Counted from the stretch's first letter, positions 42,043 through 51,207 are shown. The stretch is DNA of 64,000 nucleotides from Pseudomonas oryzagri (GCF_020831405.1 NZ_JAJHPU010000039.1:101038-165037), one strand, 5' to 3'. Program-made: numbers and translations. Notes: generated by a model not told the origin, from the letters alone.

Positions 42043-42765
42043 ATGAATACCCCCATGAACCTGAGTCGCGAGACCGCCCTGCGCATCGCGCTGGCCGCCC
42101 GCGTGCTGCCCGGCATCGGCGTCGCCCGCCTGCTGGACATGCTGCAGCAGAGCATTCCGGGCCCCCTGACCGAGGAAAGCCTGCAGACCATCACCGTGAC
42201 CAACCTCAAGACCGGCTTCGCCAGCGCCGACGGCGAGGAGGACGGCGAGGACATCAGCATCGGCCTGCCGGCGATCAAGGAGGCGGTGCGCATCCTCTGG
42301 GGCGAGCTGGCCGCCGACGACCTGCCGCAGCCGGTGGTGCTGGAACGTATCCCGGAGCGCTCGATCCGCGTGGCCATCGCCTCCAACACCGGCGAGAACC
42401 TTGACGGCCACTTCGGCTCCTGCCTGCGCTTTCTGATCTACCAGGTCAGCGCCGACGAGAAGGCGCTGGTCGACGTGCGCTCGGCCCTCGAGGCCGACTT
42501 TGCCGAGGACAAGAACGGCTTCCGCGTCGACCTGATCCGCGACTGCCAGGTGCTCTACGTGGTATCGGTGGGCGGTCCGGCGGCGGCCAAGGTGGTGCGC
42601 GCCGACATCTACCCGATGAAGAAGCTCGAGGGCGGCCAGGCCCAGGACATCCTCGCCGAACTGCAGGCGGTGATGGCCGGCTCGCCGCCGCCGTGGCTGG
42701 CCAAGCATCTGGGCGTCGCCGCCGAGGAGCGCGTACGTTTTTCCCGATCCGACGAGGTGGCTTGA
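42043..42765 (+). CDS. nafY: NafY-type FeMo-cofactor-binding protein, copy 1
   Basis: 240 residues. The N-terminal domain (about 5-95, NLSRETALRIALAARVLPG to AVRILWGE) is the apo-dinitrogenase-binding domain of A. vinelandii NafY. The C-terminal NifX-like domain (about 105-225) has DGHFGSC, whose His (about 123) corresponds to the cofactor ligand of NafY. It holds FeMo-co and apo-NifDK before insertion. It follows rnfH by 23 bases after CGAGGAG, the position of nafY in A. vinelandii. First of three paralogues. Confidence 0.95.
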   Translation: MNTPMNLSRETALRIALAARVLPGIGVARLLDMLQQSIPGPLTEESLQTITVTNLKTGFASADGEEDGEDISIGLPAIKEAVRILWGELAADDLPQPVVLERIPERSIRVAIASNTGENLDGHFGSCLRFLIYQVSADEKALVDVRSALEADFAEDKNGFRVDLIRDCQVLYVVSVGGPAAAKVVRADIYPMKKLEGGQAQDILAELQAVMAGSPPPWLAKHLGVAAEERVRFSRSDEVA

Positions 42766-43164
42766 GTGAGTGAGAACCGACGACTGATCGCCGTGGCCAT
42801 CGACCGCGAGGGGCGGGTGGCCGGCCACGCCGGGCGCGCCCATCGCTGGCGGGTGTTCGACGTCTGGCCGGGCGAGGCGGCCGAGGAGGCCTACAGCCTC
42901 GAACTGGCCGAGCACGCCTGCCTGCACGAGTGGCACGTCTGCGCGTGGCCCGAGCGCCATCCGCTGCACGCGGTAGACGTAGCCATCGCCGGCAGCGCCG
43001 GCGACGGGGTGATCCGCCGTCTCGGCGAGCGCGGGGTGAGCCTGCTCACCACCGGCGAAAGCGACCCGGCGCGGGCGGTCAAGGCGTACCTCGCCGACGA
43101 CCTGCCGCCCGGCGCGCCGCACGACGAGCACAGCTGCGGCGGCGAGGGCCACCAGGTGGCCTGA
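42766..43164 (+). CDS. Small NifX-like protein
   Basis: 132 residues, one domain. The start (RRLIAVAIDREGRVAGHAGRAHRWRVFDV) matches the opening of the NifX/NifB C-terminal cofactor-binding fold, with a GHAGRA loop where NafY has GHFGSC. A His/Cys-rich tail follows (HDEHSCGGEGH). GTG at 42766 lies directly after the stop of nafY copy 1, so translation is coupled. It may be a cofactor or iron-sulfur carrier; the exact role is unknown. Confidence 0.8.
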   Translation: MSENRRLIAVAIDREGRVAGHAGRAHRWRVFDVWPGEAAEEAYSLELAEHACLHEWHVCAWPERHPLHAVDVAIAGSAGDGVIRRLGERGVSLLTTGESDPARAVKAYLADDLPPGAPHDEHSCGGEGHQVA

Positions 43165-43238
43165 GCGTCGGCCGCCCGGCCTTCCCCAGCATCATCAGCG
43201 AACCGGCCGCACGCGAGCGGCCGGCCAGGAGGCAGTCG

Positions 43239-43964
43239 ATGGACAGTCCCGTGAACCTGAGCCGCGAGGCCGCGCTGCGCATCGCCCTTGCCGCCCGCGC
43301 GCTGCCCGATGTTCCGCTGCGCAAGCTGCTGGAGATCCTCCAGGAGCGCGTCGACGCGCCGCTCACCGAACAGACCCTGCGCCGGGTCACGGTCATCGAC
43401 CTGAAGATCGGCCTGGCCGGCGGCGAGGACGACGTCGACCTGGTCGACACGCCGATGGCGGCGCTCAAGGAGGCGGTGCGCATCCTCTGGGGCGAGGTCG
43501 AACCGGGCACCCTGCCGCAGACACAGGATCTGGCCGAGCTGCAGTCCGCGGAGGAGAAGTCGATCCGCGTGGCCATCGCCTCCAACAGCGACGCCAACCT
43601 CGACGGCCACTTCGGCTCCTGCCAGCGCTTCCTGGTCTACCAGGTGAGCGCCAGCGCGCGGGTGCTGGTCGACGTGCGCGCGACCGACGGCGCGGACCAG
43701 GCCGAGGATCGCAACGGCTATCGCCGCGACCTGATCCGCGACTGCCAGGTGCTCTACGCGGTCACCATCGGCGGCCCGGCGGCCTCCAAGGTGGTGCGCT
43801 CGGGCATCTACCCAATCCTCAGGATCGAGGGCGGCAGCGCCGACGCCATCCTCGACGAGCTGCAGGCGGTGATGGCCAGCGCCCCGCCGCCATGGCTGGC
43901 CAAGCTGCTCGGCCGCGGCGGCGAGCGCCGCCTGCGCTACGAGACCACCGACGAAGTGGCTTGA
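43239..43964 (+). CDS. NafY-type FeMo-cofactor-binding protein, copy 2
   Basis: 241 residues with the same two-domain layout as copy 1: NLSREAALRIALAARALPD, ALKEAVRILWGE, then DGHFGSC with His about 124, IGGPAASKVV, and PPPWLAKLLG near the end. It keeps all visible cofactor-site residues. The ATG at 43239 follows CCAGGAGGCAGTCG. It has diverged from copy 1 in the linker and the surface of the second domain. Tandem paralogue; the role is inferred from copy 1. Confidence 0.92.
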   Translation: MDSPVNLSREAALRIALAARALPDVPLRKLLEILQERVDAPLTEQTLRRVTVIDLKIGLAGGEDDVDLVDTPMAALKEAVRILWGEVEPGTLPQTQDLAELQSAEEKSIRVAIASNSDANLDGHFGSCQRFLVYQVSASARVLVDVRATDGADQAEDRNGYRRDLIRDCQVLYAVTIGGPAASKVVRSGIYPILRIEGGSADAILDELQAVMASAPPPWLAKLLGRGGERRLRYETTDEVA

Positions 43965-44085
43965 GCGCCGCCTCGCCCTCCCGCGCGGAGGGCGGGGCAC
44001 ACGTCTGCCTTGCGTGCCAGTGGGTGCCCGGCCTTGCCGGGCCGCCCGATCCCCGGACATCCCGGACTCGCCAAGGAGACTCCCG

Positions 44086-44802
44086 ATGAACAGCCCCACC
44101 CTGAGCCGCGCAACCGCCCTGCGCGTCGCGCTCGCCGCCCGCGCGCTGCCCGAGACCGGCGTCGGCCAGTTGCTGGAAATCCTCCACCAGCGCATCGACG
44201 GCCCGCTCACCGAGAGCAGCCTGCAGGGCCTGACGGTCACCGACCTGAAGATCGGCCTGGCCGGCTCCGAGGAGGACGTCGACCTGCTCGACACACCCAT
44301 GGGCGCGCTCAAGGAGGCGGTGCGCATCCTCTGGGGCGAGACCACCGCCGACGACCTGCCGCAGCCGGTGGCGCTCGGCGAGATGCCGGCCGGCGCGATC
44401 CGCGTCGCCGTCGCCTCCAACAACGGCGCCCAGCTCGACGGCCACTTCGGCACCTGCCTGCGCTTTCTGGTCTACCAGGTCAGCGCCGGCGAACGGGTGC
44501 TGGTCGACGTGCGCTCGACCCTGGATGCCGACCGGGCCGAGGACCGCAACGCCTTCCGCGCCGGGCTGATCGACGACTGCCAGGTGCTCTGCGTGGTCTC
44601 CATCGGCGGCCCGGCCGCCGCCAAGGTGGTGCGCGCCGGCATCCACCCGCTGAAGAAGCCCAAGGGCGGCCGCGCCGAGGAGGTCCTCGGCGAGCTGCAG
44701 CAGGTCATGGCAGGCTCGCCGCCACCGTGGCTGGCCAAGCTGCTGGGCAAGGGAGCGGAGGAGCGGGTGCGCTTCGAGTGGGAGGGGGAGGCGGTGGCCT
44801 GA
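44086..44802 (+). CDS. NafY-type FeMo-cofactor-binding protein, copy 3
   Basis: 238 residues. TLSRATALRVALAARALPE opens domain 1. Domain 2 has DGHFGTC (His about 120; Ser changed to Thr), IGGPAAAKVV and PPPWLAKLLG. The ATG at 44086 follows AAGGAGACTCCCG. It is 121 bases after copy 2, a gap large enough for an extra promoter, but I see no good -24/-12 element. Last nif-related gene before about 8 kb of unrelated DNA. Confidence 0.92.
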   Translation: MNSPTLSRATALRVALAARALPETGVGQLLEILHQRIDGPLTESSLQGLTVTDLKIGLAGSEEDVDLLDTPMGALKEAVRILWGETTADDLPQPVALGEMPAGAIRVAVASNNGAQLDGHFGTCLRFLVYQVSAGERVLVDVRSTLDADRAEDRNAFRAGLIDDCQVLCVVSIGGPAAAKVVRAGIHPLKKPKGGRAEEVLGELQQVMAGSPPPWLAKLLGKGAEERVRFEWEGEAVA

Positions 44803-44824
44803 CGAGGCTGGAGGGGCGGGCGAG

Positions 44825-44916
44825 TAGGGTGGACAACGGCGCAGCCTTGTCCACCTGTGTCCTGCGCCCCGGTGGGCAATCGCTGCGCGAGTTGCCCTAT
44901 ATGGACTCCACCCTAC
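44825..44916. repeat. REP-like palindrome pair after nafY copy 3
   Basis: 44825-44855 is an inverted repeat beginning TAGGGTGGACAACGGCG and ending CTTGTCCACC. A second element (GGGCAATCGCTGCGCGAG) follows, ending in CCACCCTAC, so the block is bounded by inverted TAGGGTGGA ends. Same family as at 19924, 45991 and 63281. Confidence 0.75.
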
Positions 44917-45006
44917 GTCACCCGGCGTTGCTTTGGCTCATCACGGCTTGACCTGACGACTATAGTAGGGTCGAAGCTTGGCGCTCCCATTCCACAGGAG
45001 CAGATC

Positions 45007-45423
45007 ATGACCGGTCCGAAATCAATGTCTGACGACCAGTTTCTTGCGGCCTTTCTGGACTCCAGCATACCGCCAGCCGGCTTTGATCACCTCGGCCACA
45101 TGCGAGCAGCCTGGCTGCTGCTCCAGCGTCGTCCGCTGGAGGAGGCGGTGGTGGAAACCTGCCACGCTATCGCCCGGCTGGCGACTCGTCTGGGTGTCCC
45201 GGGAAAGTACAACCGGACCCTTTCCGAGGCACTGGTGCGTCTGATGGCGCATGGCGGCGCCAGCAACAGGGCACTCGCCTGGCCGGATTTTCTTGCCGCC
45301 AACGCCGATCTGGTCGGTGGCGCGCGCCGCGTCCTGGCGCGCCACTATAGTGACGAAACCTTGTACTCGGAGGCGGCACGGGAGCGCTTCACGGCACCGG
45401 ACCGCCAGCCCCTGCCGTTATGA
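45007..45423 (+). CDS. Conserved hypothetical protein paired with a MerR regulator
   Basis: 138 residues; all-helical in appearance (GFDHLGHMRAAWLLLQRRPLEEA, then KYNRTLSEALVRLM). There are no membrane segments. The ATG at 45007 follows ACAGGAGCAGATC. Its stop overlaps the start of the MerR gene (ATGA), so the two are co-translated. I do not recognise the family. Confidence 0.75.
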   Translation: MTGPKSMSDDQFLAAFLDSSIPPAGFDHLGHMRAAWLLLQRRPLEEAVVETCHAIARLATRLGVPGKYNRTLSEALVRLMAHGGASNRALAWPDFLAANADLVGGARRVLARHYSDETLYSEAARERFTAPDRQPLPL

Positions 45424-45992
45424 GCCAATCCCGCAGCAAGCTCACGCTTGGTCAGCTCGCCAAACGCGTCGGGCTGGCGCGCTCCTCGATCCTGTATTAC
45501 GAGTCCATCGGGTTGTTGGCTCCCCACGGACGTAGCCCGGCTGGCTACCGCCTCTATGGGCAGTCCGAGCTGGATCGCCTGCTCACTATCCGTCGTCTGC
45601 GCGAGTCGGGTCTGGCGTTAGCCGACATCCGCAGCATCCTTTCGCCGTCCGATGAATCAGTCTCGCGTGGAGGCACCGGGCCTATGGCGTTACTGGAGAA
45701 GCGTCTGCTCGGTCTCAGCCAGGAAGTGGAGCGTATCCGCAAGCAGCAGCGCGATCTCGCACGTCTGCTCGCGGCTCCCGACGTCCGCAACGGTCGGCAA
45801 CATTGGGACAAGGAGGCGTGGGTTGAGTTGTTGCGGCGCGCAGGCTTCAACGAAGAGGCAATGCACCTGTGGCACATTGAGTTCGAGCGTGAAGACCCCG
45901 ACCAGCATGCGAACTTCCTGAAGTTGCTTGGCCTCGATCCGGCGGAGGTGGCAAGAATTCGCTGCTGGTCGCGAGACAAGACTGACAACTAG
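45420..45992 (+). CDS. MerR-family transcriptional regulator
   Basis: 190 residues. The N-terminal winged helix-turn-helix (TLGQLAKRVGLARSSILYYESIGLL, then YRLYGQSELDRLLTIRRLRESG) is standard MerR. A helix of about 40 residues (EKRLLGLSQEVERIRKQQRDLARLL) should dimerise. The C-terminal domain of about 75 residues (WVELLRRAGFNEEAMHLWHIEFE) may sense a ligand and lacks an obvious metal-Cys set. Overlaps the previous gene by four bases. Confidence 0.88.
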   Translation: MSQSRSKLTLGQLAKRVGLARSSILYYESIGLLAPHGRSPAGYRLYGQSELDRLLTIRRLRESGLALADIRSILSPSDESVSRGGTGPMALLEKRLLGLSQEVERIRKQQRDLARLLAAPDVRNGRQHWDKEAWVELLRRAGFNEEAMHLWHIEFEREDPDQHANFLKLLGLDPAEVARIRCWSRDKTDN

Positions 45993-46066
45993 GCTGGACA
46001 ACGGCGCAGCCTTGTCCACCAACTCCCGCCCCCGGCGGTGGATAATCGCTGCGCGAGTTGCCCATC
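45991..46066. repeat. REP-like palindrome pair after the MerR gene
   Basis: Begins TAGGCTGGACAACGGCGC and runs to CTTGTCCACC, then GGTGGATAATCGCTGCG to GTTGCCCATC. Near-identical core to the block at 44825. The MerR stop codon forms part of the repeat. Confidence 0.75.
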
Positions 46067-46158
46067 ATAGGTGACTGGCATGCCTCGGCCGATGCCGGGT
46101 AGCGATCCAGTAGATTAATGTCGAGAACACGGATGCCGTGTATTCATGGAGGAATGAG

Positions 46159-46875
46159 ATGACGTGGTTACTGATTGCGGTCGTGGTATTGACCGTACTT
46201 GTAGCGATAATGCTCGCTACGAAGAGGGCATCCAGAGGCATCGCCGGCCAGCCGCTTCCTTATTTGAAAAAAGACTCTTTGCTCACCCCTGCGGAGCGCT
46301 CATTTCTGGGCGTTCTTGAGCAAGCGCTGGAAGGGCGATATCGAGTGTATGCCCAGGTGCGACTGGGCGATCTACTTGCGGTGAAAACGGGCACCAACAG
46401 GTCCGCCCGCGCTATTGCCCTGAATCGTATCAATCGCAAGCATGCCGATTTTGTGCTGTGCGAGAAGGAATCTCTTGAGATCGTCTGCGCCATTGAGCTG
46501 GATGACGCCTCCCATCAACAGGAACGTCGGAGGGCGAGGGATAGTTTCCTTGAGGAGGCATGTCGCGCAGCCGGCTTGCCGCTGGCCAGGTTTGTAGCGA
46601 AGGCTGGTTACAGCATTCAGGATGTCCGGGACGCCATCGAGCAGGTGGCGGTCATCAAGCCGGGGCCGGCGTCGAAATCCAGCGACATGGAGCGCGTGCG
46701 GGCGACTGCGCAATTACCGCCTGCAGCCGACGCGCAGGAGAAGGTGCCCGCTTGTCCGAAGTGTGGCGGGTCTACACTGCTGCGCACGGTCAAGAGTGGC
46801 GCTCATGCGGGCAAGCGCTTGTGGGGTTGCTCCCGTTTCCCTTCCTGCAAGGGCTATATCCCGTTGAGCCAGTGA
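46159..46875 (+). CDS. DUF2726 protein with C-terminal topoisomerase-type zinc finger
   Basis: 238 residues. One N-terminal membrane helix (WLLIAVVVLTVLVAIML) is followed by a DUF2726 domain, a restriction-endonuclease-like fold (LTPAERSFLGVLEQAL, then HADFVLCEKESLEIVCAIELDD, with a D..E..D pattern). A C4 zinc finger ends the protein (CPKCGGSTLLRT and WGCSRFPSCKGYIPL). The ATG at 46159 has GGAGG 6 bases upstream. A membrane-tied nucleic-acid-binding protein of unknown role; the combination is common in pseudomonads. Confidence 0.85.
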   Translation: MTWLLIAVVVLTVLVAIMLATKRASRGIAGQPLPYLKKDSLLTPAERSFLGVLEQALEGRYRVYAQVRLGDLLAVKTGTNRSARAIALNRINRKHADFVLCEKESLEIVCAIELDDASHQQERRRARDSFLEEACRAAGLPLARFVAKAGYSIQDVRDAIEQVAVIKPGPASKSSDMERVRATAQLPPAADAQEKVPACPKCGGSTLLRTVKSGAHAGKRLWGCSRFPSCKGYIPLSQ

Positions 46876-46903
46876 GCGCGGCATGTAGGGGAGTTGGCAA
46901 GCA

Positions 46904-47146
46904 ATGGACTTGCTATCGGCACTGCTGGCATTCGCTGCCCGCCTTATCGCCGAATTTGTCGGCGAGCTGATCCTCGGCACCCTCTGCTACTGGCTCGGCT
47001 GGCCGTGGGTGAAGCTGTTCAGCCTGGGCAAATATCCCCGCCACGGCTGGCGCAGCGGGCACCGTGAGGAAATCTATGTCCAGTGCGTCGGCGGCGCCGT
47101 AGCCGTACTGGCGATGATGGCCGCCCTCGGCCAGTTCGCCGCCTGA
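46904..47146 (+). CDS. Small membrane protein, unknown
   Basis: 80 residues with two hydrophobic segments (about 5-40 and 60-78) around a short basic loop (KYPRHGWRSGHREE). 28 bases after the DUF2726 gene on the same strand. No family recognised. Confidence 0.65.
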   Translation: MDLLSALLAFAARLIAEFVGELILGTLCYWLGWPWVKLFSLGKYPRHGWRSGHREEIYVQCVGGAVAVLAMMAALGQFAA

Positions 47147-47170
47147 CGCGCTGTCCTTACCGCGCCGCCC

Positions 47171-49048
47171 TCACTGCTCCGCCCCGCGCAGCTCCAGCAC
47201 CCGCTGGCGCAGCAGCCGGGGTTCGGCCACGGTTGCCGGCACCGGTTCGCCGACGCGCAGGGTGACGCGGCGCAGCGGGTGCAGGCGGCCGAGGCGCTGC
47301 AGCCAGGAGGCGGCCTGGCGCGAGAAGGGGCTGGCCCACAGCCCGGACAGCGCCATCGGCAGCACGTCGACCGGCTGGTGGCGCAGGATGCGCTGGATGC
47401 CGGGGCGGAACTCGCCGACTTCGCCATCCGGGGTCAGGCGGCCCTCGGGGAAGATCGCCACCAGCTCGCCGGCTTCCAGCGCGCTGGCCACCTCGGCGTA
47501 GGCCTTCTCCAGCAGCGCGGCGTCCTCCTTCGCCGGGGCGATGGGGATGGCGCGGGCGTGGCGGAATACGAAGGACAGCAGCGGCCAGCGGAAGATGCGG
47601 TGGTCCATCACGAAGCGGATCGGCCGCCGGCAGGCGGCGCTGATCACCAGGGCGTCGACGTAGCTGACGTGGTTGCACACCAGCAGCGCCGGGCCGTTCA
47701 AGGGAATGCGCTCGACGTTCTGCTTGTCCAGGCGGTAGACCGAGTGGACCAGCATCCAGTCGAGGAAGCGCAGCAGGAATTCCGGCACCAGGCGGTAGAT
47801 GTAGATGGCGACCAGCGCGTTGACCAGCGCGGCGGCGATGAACAGCTGGGGGATCGACAGGCCGGCGCCGAGCAGCCCGGCCGCAGCTCCAGCGCCGACC
47901 ACCATGAACAGCGCGTTGATGATGTTGTTGGCGGCGATGATCCGCGCGCGGTAGTCCGGGTCCGAGCGCAGCTGCATCAGCGCGTACAGCGGCACGATAA
48001 AGAAGCCGCCAAACAGGCCCAGGGCGAACAGGTCGAACAGTACGTGCAGCATGTGCGGCTGCTGCAGCAGTTCGCCGAGCGCCAGCGGCGCGGGCGGCGG
48101 GCTGGCCGGCGAGGCGAAACCCAGGTCGAGGCCGAACAGGGTCAGGCCGATCGAGCCCAGCGGCACCAGGCCGATCTCCACCAGCTTGCCGGACAGCCGC
48201 TCGCAGAGCATCGAGCCCACGCCGATGCCGAGGGTGAAGATGGCCAGCAGCAGGGTCACGCTGGTTTCGCTGCCGCCCAGCACGTCCTTGGCGTAGGCCG
48301 GGAACTGGGCGAGCAGCAGCGCGCCGTACAGCCAGAACCAGGAGATGCCGAGGATCGACAGGAACACCGTGCGGTTGCGGCGGGCGAATCCGATGTTGCG
48401 CCAGGTCTCGCTGAACGGGTTGGGGTTGATGGTCAGCTGCGGCTGCGGCGCCGGCGCCAGCGGAATGCCGCGGCTGGTCAGGTAGCCGAGCACGGCGACG
48501 ACCAGGCAGCCGGCGGTGATCCACAGGTGGCCGCCGGCCATGCCGGCGAGCAGGCCGCCGGCCAGGGTGCCGACCAGGATGGCGACGAAGGTGCCGGCCT
48601 CGATCAGCGCGTTGCCGCCGACCAGCTCGTCCTCGTGCAGGTGCTGCGGCAGGATGGCGTACTTCACCGGGCCGAACAGGGTCGAATGCACGCCGAGGAG
48701 GAACAGGCAGCCCATCAGCAGCGCCAGGCTGTGCAGGGCGAAGCCGGCCCCGGCGAGCAGCACGATGCCGATCTCCAGCAGCTTGACCAGCCGGGCCAGG
48801 CGCGCCTTGTCGTACTTGTCGGCCAGTTGCCCGGCGGTGGCCGAGAACAGGAAGAACGGCAGGATGAAGATGCCCGCCGCCAGGTTGGCGAGCAGCCCGA
48901 TGCTCAGCGTGGTCCACTGCGCGGCCTGGAAGGTCAGCAGCACCACCAGGGCGTTCTTGAACAGGTTGTCGTTGAACGCGCCGAGGAACTGGGTGGCGAA
49001 GAACGGGCCGAAGCGGCGGGTGTTGAGCAGGGCGAAGGACGAACTCAT
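47171..49048 (-). CDS. Lysophospholipid transporter LplT fused to a PlsC acyltransferase
   Basis: 625 residues. The first about 410 form an MFS transporter of the LplT type with 11-12 helices (FFATQFLGAFNDNLFKNALVV). The last about 200 are a 1-acylglycerol-3-phosphate acyltransferase with NHVSYVDAL (H-x4-D) near 440 and FPEGRLTPDG near 515. It likely flips lysophospholipid inward and reacylates it. Its ATG overlaps the aas stop (ATGA at 49045-49048). In E. coli LplT and Aas are separate and LplT has no acyltransferase. Confidence 0.9.
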   Translation of the reverse strand: MSSSFALLNTRRFGPFFATQFLGAFNDNLFKNALVVLLTFQAAQWTTLSIGLLANLAAGIFILPFFLFSATAGQLADKYDKARLARLVKLLEIGIVLLAGAGFALHSLALLMGCLFLLGVHSTLFGPVKYAILPQHLHEDELVGGNALIEAGTFVAILVGTLAGGLLAGMAGGHLWITAGCLVVAVLGYLTSRGIPLAPAPQPQLTINPNPFSETWRNIGFARRNRTVFLSILGISWFWLYGALLLAQFPAYAKDVLGGSETSVTLLLAIFTLGIGVGSMLCERLSGKLVEIGLVPLGSIGLTLFGLDLGFASPASPPPAPLALGELLQQPHMLHVLFDLFALGLFGGFFIVPLYALMQLRSDPDYRARIIAANNIINALFMVVGAGAAAGLLGAGLSIPQLFIAAALVNALVAIYIYRLVPEFLLRFLDWMLVHSVYRLDKQNVERIPLNGPALLVCNHVSYVDALVISAACRRPIRFVMDHRIFRWPLLSFVFRHARAIPIAPAKEDAALLEKAYAEVASALEAGELVAIFPEGRLTPDGEVGEFRPGIQRILRHQPVDVLPMALSGLWASPFSRQAASWLQRLGRLHPLRRVTLRVGEPVPATVAEPRLLRQRVLELRGAEQ

Positions 49049-51207
49049 GACGGGGTGTCCTGGGCGGGGAGCGGGATGGCCTCGCCGGCCTCGGCCAGGC
49101 GCTTGAGGCTGACGTGGTCGGTCTTGCCGGTGCCCAGCAGCGGCAGGGCGTCGAGGTGGCGGATGTCGCGCGGCACCGCCAGCTCGCTGGCGCCCAGGCG
49201 GCGGGCGGCGGCCAGCAGTTGCTCGCGGGCGAGCTGCGGCGCGGTGGTGAACAGCACCAGCGCCTCGCCCTTGGCGGCGTCGCCGCGGGTCGCGGCGGCG
49301 TGGGCGAAGTCCGGCGCGGCCTCGCCTGCGATCTGTTCGACCACCTCCAGCGAGACCATCTCGCCGGCGAGCTTGGCGAAGCGCTTGAGGCGGCCGCGGA
49401 TGTGCACGAAGCCGTCGGCGTCGACCTCGACGATGTCGCCGGTGGCGTACCAGCCGGGGCGGATCGCCGGCGGCGCCTGGATCACCCCCGGGCGGTCGAA
49501 CAGCAGGTAGCCCTTGAGCAGGTTCGGTCCCTTGAGGTGCAGGGCGCCGGCGCCTTCGATGCCCGGCACCGCCTCCAGCTCGTAGGCAATGCCCGGCAGC
49601 AGCTGGCCGACGCTGCCGTCGCGGCAGGCCATCGGCACGTTGACCGCCACCACCGGCGCGCACTCGGTGATGCCGTAGCCTTCGAGGATGCGGATGCCGA
49701 ACTTGTCGAGCCAGGTCTGGCGCACCTCGTGGTTGAGCCGTTCGGCGCCGGCCACCACGTAGCGCAGGCGGCCGAAGTCGTAGGGGTGGGCGTACTTCGC
49801 GTAGTTGCCGAGGAAGGTCGAGGTGCCGAACAGCACGCTGCAGTCTCGGTCGTAGACCAGCTCGGGGATGATCCGGTAGTGCAGCGGATTGGGGTAGAGG
49901 AACACCTTGCAGCCGGACACCAGCGGCAGCAGCGCGCCGCAGGTCAGGCCGAAGGAGTGGAACAGCGGCAGCGCCATCATGAACTTGTCGAGCGGGGTGA
50001 AGTCGGCCACCGCGCGGATCTGCGCGACGTTGGCGAGCAGCGAGTTGTGCGAGTGCACCACGCCCTTGGGCTTGCCCTCCGAGCCCGAAGTGAACAGCAC
50101 CAGCGCCGGATCGTCCGGCTGCTGGGCCAGCGCGGCGCGCTGCGGCAGCAGCAGGTGGGCGAGCAGCCACAGGCGGTCGGCGAGGCTCAGCTCGCGCTTG
50201 AGGTCCTCCAGGTAGATGACGCGGATGCCGGTCAGCTGGTCGAGCAGGCCGCCCAGGCGCGCCTTGTCGACGAAGGTGCGCAAGGCGACCACGGTGCGGA
50301 TGCCGGCGGCGGTGCAGGCGGCCTGCAGGCCGTCCTTGCCGGCGGTGTAGTTGAGCATCGCCGGGATGCGCGCATTCAGCGACAGGCCGAGCAGCAGGCC
50401 GAGGGTCGGCGCGGCGTTGGGGCTGAGCACGCCAACGATCTCGCCGGGCTGGGTGTGGCGGCTGAGTAGGCGGCCGAGGCCGAGCGCCATCTTCAGCAGC
50501 GAGCCGTAGGACTCCTCGACCAGGCGCACGTCCTCGACCAGCTTGTAGTCGTTGCCGAAGATCGCCTTGGCGTCGAGGAAGGCCTCGAACAGCGTGCGTT
50601 GCGGGCGGGTGGCCACCAGCATGTCGAGGAGGATGTGGCGCATCTCCTCGCCGGCGCGGCGCCGGCGCTGCTTGGCTGAGGGCAGCGCGGGCATGGCGAT
50701 CTGCCGCGGCGGCTGGATGTGCAGATCGACCTGCGGCAGCAGGCGGCGCGGGTAGACGCCGGCCAGGCGGCCGAAGTAGCTGCGCGCGGCGCCGTCGATG
50801 CGCACCGGCACCACGGTGGCGCCGGTGCGCGCGGCGACGAAGCCGGCGCCGTCGTAGACCTTCATCAGCGAGCCGGTGCGGGTGATGCGCCCCTCGGGGA
50901 AGATCACCACCGGGCGGCCGCTCTCCACCAGGCGGACGATCTGCTTGATCGCCAGCGGGTTGGTCGAGTCGACCGCGAGGTGCGGCACGAAGCGCAGCAG
51001 CACGCGGAACAGCGGGCGGCTGGCGACCTGGGTGTGCACCACGAACACCGGCTCGACGGGCAGGAACAGGCCGAGCAGCAGGCCGTCGAGGAAGGATTCG
51101 TGGTTGGCGACGATCAGCGTGCGCGGGTTGGCGAACACGTCCGCCGCGCCGTGGACACGCACGCGCAGCAGGCGCTGGAACAGGCGGCGCAGAAAGGGCT
51201 TGAGCAT
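49045..51207 (-). CDS. aas: Acyltransferase/acyl-ACP synthetase Aas
   Basis: 720 residues. The N-terminal PlsC-type acyltransferase (about 15-200) has NHESFLDGLLLG and FPEGRITRTG. The C-terminal half is an AMP-forming acyl-ACP synthetase with LFTSGSEGKPKGVVHSH near residue 355, GYGITECAPVV near 490 and YATGDIVEVDADG near 570. Reacylates 2-acyl-lysophosphatidylethanolamine. The ATG at 51207 starts MLKPFLRRLFQRLL. First gene of the pair with the transporter fusion. Confidence 0.93.
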   Translation of the reverse strand: MLKPFLRRLFQRLLRVRVHGAADVFANPRTLIVANHESFLDGLLLGLFLPVEPVFVVHTQVASRPLFRVLLRFVPHLAVDSTNPLAIKQIVRLVESGRPVVIFPEGRITRTGSLMKVYDGAGFVAARTGATVVPVRIDGAARSYFGRLAGVYPRRLLPQVDLHIQPPRQIAMPALPSAKQRRRRAGEEMRHILLDMLVATRPQRTLFEAFLDAKAIFGNDYKLVEDVRLVEESYGSLLKMALGLGRLLSRHTQPGEIVGVLSPNAAPTLGLLLGLSLNARIPAMLNYTAGKDGLQAACTAAGIRTVVALRTFVDKARLGGLLDQLTGIRVIYLEDLKRELSLADRLWLLAHLLLPQRAALAQQPDDPALVLFTSGSEGKPKGVVHSHNSLLANVAQIRAVADFTPLDKFMMALPLFHSFGLTCGALLPLVSGCKVFLYPNPLHYRIIPELVYDRDCSVLFGTSTFLGNYAKYAHPYDFGRLRYVVAGAERLNHEVRQTWLDKFGIRILEGYGITECAPVVAVNVPMACRDGSVGQLLPGIAYELEAVPGIEGAGALHLKGPNLLKGYLLFDRPGVIQAPPAIRPGWYATGDIVEVDADGFVHIRGRLKRFAKLAGEMVSLEVVEQIAGEAAPDFAHAAATRGDAAKGEALVLFTTAPQLAREQLLAAARRLGASELAVPRDIRHLDALPLLGTGKTDHVSLKRLAEAGEAIPLPAQDTPS

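Noticed and set aside
43985..44060. Possible sigma-54 promoter before nafY copy 3
   Set aside because: Several GG..GC pairs in GC-rich DNA, but none has both the right spacing and the CACG core.
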